NCBI GenBank assembly: GCA_002733485.1
Contig: NVVU01000026.1
Location: 28,187 to 34,753 of the forward strand
Reading direction: 5' to 3'
Length of the DNA: 6,567 nt
Source: Robiginitomaculum sp.
Lineage (GTDB): Bacteria > Pseudomonadota > Alphaproteobacteria > Caulobacterales > Maricaulaceae
Positions 1-5,031 of the stretch are shown one piece after another (the stretch's first letter is position 1; the number at the start of each line of letters is the position of its first letter). The translations under genes and the position numbers were made by a program. Under the pieces are notes generated by a model that searched no databases, was not told the origin of the DNA, and was given only the letters and a program-made list of their open reading frames with translations.

Positions 1-969
1 ATTTTGTCTTTCAAGGAACAAATATCCGGAGCCGAGGGCCTTCTTGTCACCGCCAATGATTTCACCATTGAATACCTGGCCATTGAAGACACCAAGGGCG
101 ATGCGTTGAAAATCAATGAGGGCACGAATATCACCATTCGCGGCGTACGTACTGAATGGACCAATGGCCCGGCCACCGATAATGGCGCCTATGGCATTTA
201 TCCGGTGCAGACGACAAATGTTTTGATAGAGGACAGCATCGCCATTGGCGCGTCGGATGCCGGCATTTATGTGGGCCAGTCAAAAAATATCATTATGCGC
301 CGCAATCGCGCCGAATATAATGTGGCCGGGCTGGAGGTCGAAAACTCGATCAATGCAGATGTGTATGACAATATAGCCACCAACAATACCGGCGGCATTC
401 TGGTCTTTAATCTTCCCAATCTGGAACAGCGCGGCGAACAGACCCGAGTGCACAACAATAAGGTGTTTGAAAACAATCTGAAAAACTTTGCCCATAAGGG
501 CGCGATTGTCTCCACCGTTCCGGCAGGCACCGGCATTATTATCTATGCCAATGACCGGGTGGAAATTTTTGATAATGAGATCAGGAACAACAAAACCACC
601 AACATTGCCATTGCCAGTTATTATTCGGTTGGCGAGATGAGCGCGCGCGGCGTCAAGGCCAGCTTTGACCCCTATCCCGAAGGTATTTATATTCATGGCA
701 ACACCTTTGAAGGTGGTGGCAATTCCCCGGCTCTGCTGGAGCTGAAAGCCCTGAAACTGGCCATGTTTGGCCTCAAGGGTCATTTGCCGGACATTATGTG
801 GGATGGCTATGTCAATGCGGAACTGCCCGCCGACACCCTGCGTCTGTGTGTGCAAAACGGCGATGCCAAAGTGATCAATGTGGATGGACCGGGCGGTTAT
901 AAAAATCCGTCCATGGACCAGACGCCGTATGATTGCACATTGCCAAGCCTGCCGGAGGTTAAATTTTGA
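1..969 (+). CDS. Right-handed parallel beta-helix protein (TIGR03805-like), 5' end cut off by window
   Basis: The reading frame is open from base 1 to the TGA at 967-969, so the start and any export signal lie outside the window; the TTG at 4-6 is not a convincing start. About 322 residues are visible. Numbering from that TTG, residues 12-240 are built of short turns with Asn/Gly corners and alternating hydrophobic positions, such as NITIRGV, NVLIEDS, GIYVGQSKNIIMRRN, GLEVENS, GGILVFNLPN and GIYIHGNTF. This is the pattern of NosD/pectate-lyase-like beta-helices. The GIYVGQS, LEVENS and GILVFNLPN segments fit TIGR03805. The C-terminal tail has two cysteines (282 and 311) that could form a disulfide. 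From memory, this family is exported, occurs regularly beside TIGR03806 proteins and has no known function; that partner follows one base downstream. No catalytic residues can be assigned. The fold is nearly certain, the family likely, the role unknown. Confidence 0.88.
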   Translation: MLSFKEQISGAEGLLVTANDFTIEYLAIEDTKGDALKINEGTNITIRGVRTEWTNGPATDNGAYGIYPVQTTNVLIEDSIAIGASDAGIYVGQSKNIIMRRNRAEYNVAGLEVENSINADVYDNIATNNTGGILVFNLPNLEQRGEQTRVHNNKVFENNLKNFAHKGAIVSTVPAGTGIIIYANDRVEIFDNEIRNNKTTNIAIASYYSVGEMSARGVKASFDPYPEGIYIHGNTFEGGGNSPALLELKALKLAMFGLKGHLPDIMWDGYVNAELPADTLRLCVQNGDAKVINVDGPGGYKNPSMDQTPYDCTLPSLPEVKF

Positions 970-970
970 A

Positions 971-2110
971 ATGTCTTGCTGGAAACAATGGCTAATTCTT
1001 GGTGCCCTGTCGGGCCTGTCTGCCTGTTCAAACCCAACCCAGACCGTCACCCCGTTTATGGACGGCAACCCGCAAAATCTTAGTGACTGGGGCATGGTCA
1101 TGGCCAAGGGTGACACCTTGTCCCTGGGTCAGGACACCATGCCCTATGATTTGAATACGCCGCTGTTTACCGATGCAGCGCACAAGCTGCGCATCCTCTG
1201 GATCCCGCCCGGTAAAAAGGCAAAGTATCGCGAGGAACGGGCGCTGGACTTTCCGGTAGGCAGCGTGATCGCCAAAACTTTTTATTACCCCAAAGACAGC
1301 ACCGGCACCTTATTGCGCAACGATGATTACAGCCATGATTTTACAGGCGCAGGCCTGAACCTGAATACCGTGCGTCTGGTGGAAACCCGCGTGCTGGTGC
1401 ATCGCAAAAAGGGATGGGTGGCCCTGCCTTATATCTGGAATGCAGATCAAAGCGAAGCGGTGCTGGAACGCACTGGCGGTGCCATACCCATCCATCTGCA
1501 AAAGGAAGACGGCACGGAACAGAATTTCACCTATGTGATCCCCAATGCCAACCAGTGCGCCGGCTGCCATGCGCCCAACGCCACCACCCGCGCGATCGAA
1601 CCCATTGGTCCGGCACCGCGCCATTTGAACAAGGTTTATACTTATCAGGATGGCAAGGAAAACCAGCTGGACCGCCTGATCCGCCTTGGCAGGCTGGACG
1701 GCCTGGCGGACGCCAAAGCCGCGCCGCGCAACGCCAATTGGCGTGATGAAAGCGCGCCGCTGGAAAAACGCGCCCGGGGGTATCTGGATATTAATTGCGG
1801 CCATTGCCACAACCCCCACGGGGCAGCCGATACCTCGGCGTTTTATCTGGACCGGCCAGAGCATGAATACCCCGCCGGTAATACCGGGATATGCAAGCCG
1901 CCAGTGGCCGCCGGTCAGGGCACGGGCGGGCACAGTTTTGACATTGTGCCGGGCGATGCAGAAAAGTCCATATTGGTTTATCGCATGGCCTCGAATAATC
2001 CGGGCGTAATGATGCCAGAGCTGGGCCGCTCCACCGTGGATGAGGATGGCTTAAAGCTGGTTTCAGACTGGATCAACGCCATGGACGGGGACTGCGTCAA
2101 CGCGCAATAA
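971..2110 (+). CDS. Diheme c-type cytochrome lipoprotein, SO2930/HNE_0200 family (TIGR03806-like)
   Basis: This 379-residue protein begins at ATG 971, one base after the upstream stop, with GGAGG at 954-958. An in-frame ATG at 878 lies inside the upstream gene and would bury the signal peptide. Residues 1-19 form a lipoprotein signal with lipobox LSAC and lipidation at Cys19; Ser at +2 fits outer-membrane sorting. Two heme-c attachment motifs are visible, CAGCH at 196-200 and CGHCH at 276-280. Near the C-terminus MMP at 347-349 could supply a distal Met ligand to the second heme, in a context (YRMASNNPGVMMPELG) typical of c-type cytochrome domains. Segments YDLNTPLFTDAAHKLR (59-74) and FPVGSVIAKTFYYP (94-107) look like hallmarks of TIGR03806, recalled as the obligate neighbour of TIGR03805. 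The protein is likely a periplasm-facing, membrane-anchored electron carrier or redox enzyme acting with the beta-helix partner. The substrate is unknown. Confidence 0.9.
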   Translation: MSCWKQWLILGALSGLSACSNPTQTVTPFMDGNPQNLSDWGMVMAKGDTLSLGQDTMPYDLNTPLFTDAAHKLRILWIPPGKKAKYREERALDFPVGSVIAKTFYYPKDSTGTLLRNDDYSHDFTGAGLNLNTVRLVETRVLVHRKKGWVALPYIWNADQSEAVLERTGGAIPIHLQKEDGTEQNFTYVIPNANQCAGCHAPNATTRAIEPIGPAPRHLNKVYTYQDGKENQLDRLIRLGRLDGLADAKAAPRNANWRDESAPLEKRARGYLDINCGHCHNPHGAADTSAFYLDRPEHEYPAGNTGICKPPVAAGQGTGGHSFDIVPGDAEKSILVYRMASNNPGVMMPELGRSTVDEDGLKLVSDWINAMDGDCVNAQ

Positions 2111-2190
2111 TTCTTGCCAAGAGGATGACAGCGCGCGCTTTGAGGGTCATAAGCGGCGGGTGAAATATATGGGGTAAGGGAAACACCATT
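2111..2190 (+). promoter_or_regulatory. Gap before the phosphoribosyltransferase gene; possible weak promoter
   Basis: This 80-base gap separates the cytochrome pair from the phosphoribosyltransferase/dehydrogenase pair. No hairpin followed by a T-run is present, so transcription could read through. TTGAGG at 2140-2145 with AAATAT at 2163-2168 has a 17-base spacing, but the second hexamer matches the sigma-70 consensus poorly (3 of 6). TAAGGG at 2175-2180 is a plausible ribosome binding site, ten bases before ATG 2191. The promoter call is a guess; the gap itself suggests a separate transcription unit. Confidence 0.25.
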
Positions 2191-2778
2191 ATGACCATCA
2201 AAAAAGAATTTATAGACGCACAGGATCTGTTGCGGGATTCCTATATTCTGGCAGAAAAAATCGTCCTTAGCGGCTTTCGCCCGGACTATATTGTCGGCGT
2301 ATGGCGCGGCGGCACGCCGGTGGGTATTGCGGTGCAGGAAGCGCTGGATTTTTGCGGCATTCCCTCGGATCACATCGCCATTCGCACCTCGTCCTATCAT
2401 GGAATAGAGCAACAGGACGACAATGTGCGCGTCCACGGCCTGCATTACCTCGTTGAGAATATGAACGCCGAAGACAACCTTCTCATTCTGGATGATGTGT
2501 TCGATTCCGGGCGCTCCATCGATGCCATCATTTGCGAGCTGGCCCGGCTTTGCCGGCGCAATATGCCCTCGGACGTGCGCACCGGCACGGTCTATTACAA
2601 ACCGGCCAAGAACAAGACCGAGCGCGTGCCAGACTATTACGTGCACGAGACAGAGACCTGGCTGGTCTTCCCGCACGAGCTGGACGGCCTTAGCGAAGAC
2701 GAAGTGCGCGCCAACAAGCAATTGCCCGATACCCTGATTGAAATGCACCGTCTGGTAAGCGATGGGGCCAACAAATGA
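2191..2778 (+). CDS. Purine phosphoribosyltransferase (COG2236-type, hypoxanthine/xanthine-guanine class)
   Basis: This 195-residue, probably cytosolic enzyme has a type I phosphoribosyltransferase core. The PRPP-binding loop LLILDDVFDSGRSID spans 97-111, with acidic pair D101/D102 and D105-S106-G107 contacting the ribose phosphate; Ser109 replaces the usual Thr. An early WRGGTPVG loop (38-45) fits the pyrophosphate-binding loop. DYYVHETETWLVFPHE (148-163) matches the base-binding hood of hypoxanthine/xanthine-guanine enzymes, where an aromatic residue (probably W157) stacks on the purine; relatives often have FPWE where this has FPHE. The expected reaction is purine base plus PRPP giving a nucleoside monophosphate and pyrophosphate, that is purine salvage. 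Hypoxanthine, guanine and xanthine cannot be told apart from sequence. Length is normal for COG2236. Its TGA overlaps the next gene's ATG by four bases, so translation of the two is probably coupled, although the partner is not a purine gene. Confidence 0.85.
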   Translation: MTIKKEFIDAQDLLRDSYILAEKIVLSGFRPDYIVGVWRGGTPVGIAVQEALDFCGIPSDHIAIRTSSYHGIEQQDDNVRVHGLHYLVENMNAEDNLLILDDVFDSGRSIDAIICELARLCRRNMPSDVRTGTVYYKPAKNKTERVPDYYVHETETWLVFPHELDGLSEDEVRANKQLPDTLIEMHRLVSDGANK

Positions 2779-4232
2779 GCACATCCCTGAACCCCAAATT
2801 CCTGCGCACCCAAGGTTATATCAATGGTCAATGGGTGGATGCCGATACCGGTGCGCGCTTTATAGTGCGCAATCCCGCCGATGGCACGGATATCACCGCC
2901 GTCGCCGACATGGGCGCAGATGAGACCACCAAAGCCATCACCGCCGCACACGCCGCCTTTCCCGACTGGGCCAGACGCACGGCGGGTGAACGCTCGAAAA
3001 TCCTGCGCAAATGGTTCGAACTGATTGTGCAAAATGCCGATGATCTGGCGGCGCTTCTGACCACTGAGCAGGGCAAGCCTTTAGCCGAAGCGCGCGGCGA
3101 AGTGATCTATGGCGCCAGCTTTATTGAATGGTATGCCGAAGAGGCCAAACGCATTTATGGCGATGTCATACCCTCCACCGGCGTGGACCGTCGCTTTATT
3201 GTTCTCAAACAACCCATCGGCGTGGTGGGGGCGATAACGCCTTGGAATTTCCCCTCGGCCATGATCACCCGCAAAGTCGCCCCGGCGCTGGCCGCTGGCT
3301 GCACCGCCGTGGTAAAACCCGCCGAGGATACCCCCCTTAGTGCGCTGGCGCTGGCGGTACTGGCCGAAGAGGCCGGCATTCCTCCGGGCGTGTTTAATCT
3401 GGTACCCACCAGCACCCCCGCCCCGGTCGGCAGCGCGCTTACCTCTGATCCCCGCGTACGCAAAATCTCATTTACCGGCTCGACTGCCGTGGGAAAATTG
3501 CTGATGGCGCAGGCGGCCCGGAACATCACCAAGGTCTCGCTGGAGCTTGGCGGCAATGCACCTTTTCTGGTTTTTGATGATGCGGATCTGGATGCCGCCG
3601 TCGAAGGCGCACTGGCCAGCAAATATCGCAATGCCGGGCAAACCTGTGTCTGTGCCAATCGCTTTTATGTACAAGACAGCGTGCATGATGAATTTGCGCA
3701 AAAGCTGGCCGAACGCACTGCGGAACTGCTGGTCGGGCGCGGCGATGCGCCGGGTGTGCAGATTGGCCCGTTGATCAATGCCGCTGCCATGGCCAAGGTG
3801 GAACGCCTGATGGCGGACGCCAAAACCAAAGGGGCCAACATCATCACCGGCGGTGACAAGCACACGCAAGGCGACCTTTATTACACCCCCACCGTGATCA
3901 CCAGGGTCACCCCGGATATGGAAATTGCCAATACCGAAATCTTTGGTCCCATCTCTGCCCTGCGACGTTTCTCCACCGAGGAAGAGGCCCTTGCGCTGGC
4001 CAATGACACGCCCTTTGGCCTCGCCGCCTACTTTTTTGCCCGCGATATGGGCCGCGTCTGGCGCGTTATGGAAGGCCTGGAGACCGGCATTGTGGCGGTC
4101 AATACCGGGCTCTTCACCAGTGAGGTCGCCCCCTTTGGCGGGGTCAAGCAATCGGGCATAGGCCGTGAAGGTTCGAAATACGGCATAGAGGAATTTGTCG
4201 AGATCAAAAACGTCTGCCTTGGCGGGATTTAA
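2775..4232 (+). CDS. gabD: Succinate-semialdehyde dehydrogenase (GabD-like aldehyde dehydrogenase)
   Basis: This 485-residue aldehyde dehydrogenase is full length (E. coli GabD is about 482). Key residues are all present: Asn158 in TPWNFP for the oxyanion hole, Lys181 in VVKPAED, FTGSTAVGK at 233-241 in the Rossmann region, general base Glu257 in LELGGNAP, nucleophile Cys291 in GQTCVCANR, and Glu388 in EIFGP for the nicotinamide ribose. The paired Cys291/Cys293 is characteristic of SSADH, where it forms a redox-sensitive disulfide in studied enzymes. Expected reaction: succinate semialdehyde to succinate, the last step of the GABA shunt or related catabolism. Position 184 is Glu, where NADP-using E. 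coli GabD has Ser; Glu there commonly binds the adenosine ribose hydroxyls and favours NAD+, so NAD+ preference is inferred. The start overlaps the previous stop as ATGA, preceded by only a weak TGGGG site, and a terminator follows 20 bases after the TAA. A neighbouring ALDH specificity such as glutarate semialdehyde is possible. Confidence 0.88.
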   Translation: MSTSLNPKFLRTQGYINGQWVDADTGARFIVRNPADGTDITAVADMGADETTKAITAAHAAFPDWARRTAGERSKILRKWFELIVQNADDLAALLTTEQGKPLAEARGEVIYGASFIEWYAEEAKRIYGDVIPSTGVDRRFIVLKQPIGVVGAITPWNFPSAMITRKVAPALAAGCTAVVKPAEDTPLSALALAVLAEEAGIPPGVFNLVPTSTPAPVGSALTSDPRVRKISFTGSTAVGKLLMAQAARNITKVSLELGGNAPFLVFDDADLDAAVEGALASKYRNAGQTCVCANRFYVQDSVHDEFAQKLAERTAELLVGRGDAPGVQIGPLINAAAMAKVERLMADAKTKGANIITGGDKHTQGDLYYTPTVITRVTPDMEIANTEIFGPISALRRFSTEEEALALANDTPFGLAAYFFARDMGRVWRVMEGLETGIVAVNTGLFTSEVAPFGGVKQSGIGREGSKYGIEEFVEIKNVCLGGI

Positions 4233-4251
4233 CTCAAAGACATTCAGTTAC

Positions 4252-4285
4252 AAAAAAACGGGCACTCTAAAGGTGCCCGTTTTTC
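4252..4285. terminator. Strong, probably bidirectional intrinsic terminator
   Basis: A perfect GC-rich stem CGGGCAC (4259-4265) pairs with GTGCCCG (4273-4279) around a seven-base loop. It is flanked by seven A's on the left (4252-4258) and five T's on the right (4280-4284), which can extend the stem. The T-run ends plus-strand transcripts from the dehydrogenase; read on the minus strand, the A-run becomes a seven-T tract that ends the convergent gene stopping at 4305. Confidence 0.93.
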
Positions 4286-4304
4286 TTTGATTGTATTTTA
4301 TTTT

Positions 4305-4613
4305 TTAAGGTTTCAGGCGCTCATACGTGGTGCGGCCAATCGCCATCAGCGACGCTGCGGCCAGCAATCCACCATAGCTCGCCCAGATGGCATTCAGATA
4401 TTCACCAACCGCAGGTATGGCACCCCAGGCCGCCGATCCGGCAGCCAGAAAAATCGCCGCAACCATTAATCCGGTGCGATGATCTTTATCGACGAAGAAA
4501 CCGCCAGCCAAACCTAGTACGGCAATAATCGCGGCGTTATATCCAGTATCTATAAACGCCAATACAATCGCCGCCAAGGCGCCAACAATCCATATTATTT
4601 TAGCTGTAGTCAT
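4305..4613 (-). CDS. Small four-helix integral membrane protein, unknown function
   Basis: I do not recognise this 102-residue protein. The start is taken as the ATG whose complement is at 4611-4613, because GGGGAG (complement of 4620-4625) sits six bases upstream; the alternative in-frame TTG at 4640 has no comparable support. Four hydrophobic segments are visible: about residues 5-22 (IIWIVGALAAIVLAFI), 26-42 (NAAIIAVLGLAGGFF), 48-67 (GLMVAAIFLAAGSAAWGAIP) and 75-93 (AIWASYGGLLAAASLMAIG). Short charged links are VDKDHRT between helices 2 and 3 and RTTYERLKP at the C-terminus. Under the positive-inside rule that tail is probably cytosolic, which would put both ends in the cytoplasm. There is no cleavable signal peptide and there are no cysteines. 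The gene is monocistronic, convergent with the dehydrogenase gene and shares its terminator. The strong Shine-Dalgarno, continuous membrane pattern and shared terminator argue for a real gene; no function can be given. Confidence 0.78.
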   Translation of the reverse strand: MTTAKIIWIVGALAAIVLAFIDTGYNAAIIAVLGLAGGFFVDKDHRTGLMVAAIFLAAGSAAWGAIPAVGEYLNAIWASYGGLLAAASLMAIGRTTYERLKP

Positions 4614-4619
4614 AGTGTA

Positions 4620-4625
4620 CTCCCC
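4620..4625 (-). promoter_or_regulatory. Ribosome binding site that fixes the start of the small membrane protein
   Basis: On the minus strand this reads GGGGAG, six bases before the ATG at 4613. It is close to the Shine-Dalgarno consensus and well placed, and would lie inside the coding region if the upstream TTG at 4640 were the start. Confidence 0.75.
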
Positions 4626-4640
4626 AGAGTGTTTCCCCAA

Positions 4641-4704
4641 AACGCGTATATTTAACTTTTCTTTGCACGCGTTAGGTTAATTCCTTAACTAAATTAACCT
4701 TTAA
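4641..4704. promoter_or_regulatory. AT-rich leader with two successive inverted repeats, likely control region of the minus-strand gene
   Basis: Two inverted repeats lie next to each other. AACGCGT (4641-4647) pairs with ACGCGTT (4667-4673) across 19 bases; immediately after it AGGTTAATT (4674-4682) pairs with AATTAACCT (4692-4700) across nine bases. TTAA occurs five times, starting at 4652, 4677, 4685, 4694 and 4701. The block begins 28 bases upstream of the minus-strand start codon, where a promoter and operator would be expected. No convincing -35/-10 pair could be fixed, so an operator role is inferred from position and symmetry only. Confidence 0.4.
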
Positions 4705-4780
4705 AGCAAGGGAAAACTTGGAATCCTTTTCCCGCTATGGGGGTGTTTTGTGGGTTAGCCACGCCAGATGCGCCGCCCTG

Positions 4781-4807
4781 TGGATCCCGGCTCGGGGCCG
4801 GGATGAC
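4781..4807 (-). repeat. Palindromic repeat, TGGAT-stem-loop-stem-ATGAC (GTCAT...ATCCA family)
   Basis: TGGAT (4781-4785) and ATGAC (4803-4807) frame the perfect stem CCCGGC / GCCGGG (4786-4791 with 4797-4802) around the loop TCGGG; the adjoining AT pair extends the stem to eight base pairs. On the minus strand it reads GTCAT...ATCCA. There is no T-run, so it is not a terminator. The same frame recurs at 4939, 6514 and 6554. From memory, similar GTCATCCCGG...CCGGGATCCA repeats are common between alphaproteobacterial genes. Confidence 0.8.
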
Positions 4808-4818
4808 ACGCTTTTATG

Positions 4819-4856
4819 ATCCATCCTTAGAGGGCGCTACGCGCCACTTCTGGATG
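4819..4856. repeat. Interrupted hairpin with nested GC stem
   Basis: The outer arms ATCCATCC (4819-4826) and TGGATG (4851-4856) can pair in two registers: ATCCA with TGGAT, or CATCC with GGATG. Nested inside is GGCGC-TAC-GCGCC (4833-4845). The ATCCA/TGGAT boxes resemble the ends of the neighbouring repeats but in a different arrangement, so membership of the same family is uncertain. Confidence 0.5.
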
Positions 4857-4881
4857 AAGGGGATGTTTATGCCTTTTCGTC

Positions 4882-4904
4882 GCCCTCTGGCTTGACCAGA
4901 GGGC
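4882..4904. repeat. Perfect nine-base-pair hairpin with CTTGA loop
   Basis: GCCCTCTGG (4882-4890) pairs perfectly with CCAGAGGGC (4896-4904) around CTTGA. No T-run follows. Its inner part, CTGG-CTTGA-CCAG, equals the complement of the next hairpin (CCGG-CTTGA-CCGG) except for one swapped base pair, suggesting a shared origin, although this copy lacks the TGGAT/ATGAC frame. Confidence 0.7.
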
Positions 4905-4938
4905 CATCGTTAAGGTTTGCGCGTATTGCCCTTCCCCA

Positions 4939-4967
4939 TGGATGCACCGGTCAAGCCGGAGCACGAC
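4939..4967 (-). repeat. Degenerate member of the TGGAT...ATGAC palindromic repeat family
   Basis: TGGAT (4939-4943) is followed by GCACCGG (4944-4950), loop TCAAG (4951-4955), CCGGAGC (4956-4962) and ACGAC (4963-4967), which differs from ATGAC at one base. The stem pairs at six of seven positions, with one A:A mismatch. It has the same frame as the copy at 4781 but a different stem sequence. Confidence 0.6.
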
Positions 4968-5021
4968 GAGCGAGAAAACGCGCCCCTGCACCCGAACCCT
5001 GAATCGTGGTAGGCAATCCAA

Positions 5022-5026
5022 AAGGA
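5022..5026 (+). promoter_or_regulatory. Ribosome binding site that fixes the start of the pentapeptide-type gene
   Basis: AAGGA lies five bases before ATG 5032. The longer in-frame alternative from ATG 4942 starts inside a hairpin repeat, lacks a comparable site and would add 30 mostly basic, low-complexity residues. Confidence 0.7.
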
Positions 5027-5031
5027 ACCCC

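Larger units (their letters stand above)
4614..5031. other. 418-base intergenic region with two distinct halves
   Basis: This divergent intergenic region lies between the minus-strand membrane protein and the plus-strand pentapeptide-type gene. Bases about 4640-4735 are AT-rich, with nested inverted repeats and several TTAA motifs, and probably carry the minus-strand promoter. Bases 4736-4780 show nothing I can name. Bases 4781-4967 hold four hairpins, two of them members of a repeat family seen again at the window's right end. I see no protein with family features on either strand, no tRNA and no clear plus-strand promoter. An open frame crossing the hairpins on the minus strand is judged spurious. 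Confidence 0.7.

Noticed and set aside
280..1116. Long open frame on the minus strand opposite the beta-helix gene
   Set aside because: It is a shadow of the plus-strand gene: it shows no family features, no ribosome binding site was evident, and it crosses the boundary of two well-supported genes.
3468..4151. Long minus-strand open frame opposite the dehydrogenase gene
   Set aside because: It lies wholly inside a conserved enzyme gene with intact catalytic motifs; frame openness is explained by codon bias.
4652..4704. CtrA-type binding site (TTAA-N7-TTAA) upstream of the small membrane protein
   Set aside because: The five TTAA motifs start 25, 8, 9 and 7 bases apart; none has the 11-base start spacing the full site needs.
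4781..4967. CRISPR array
   Set aside because: The hairpins are not direct repeats, spacing is irregular and no spacer-length pattern exists.
4942..5031. Longer N-terminus for the pentapeptide-type protein from ATG 4942
   Set aside because: It begins inside a palindromic repeat and lacks a ribosome binding site, whereas ATG 5032 has AAGGA five bases upstream.
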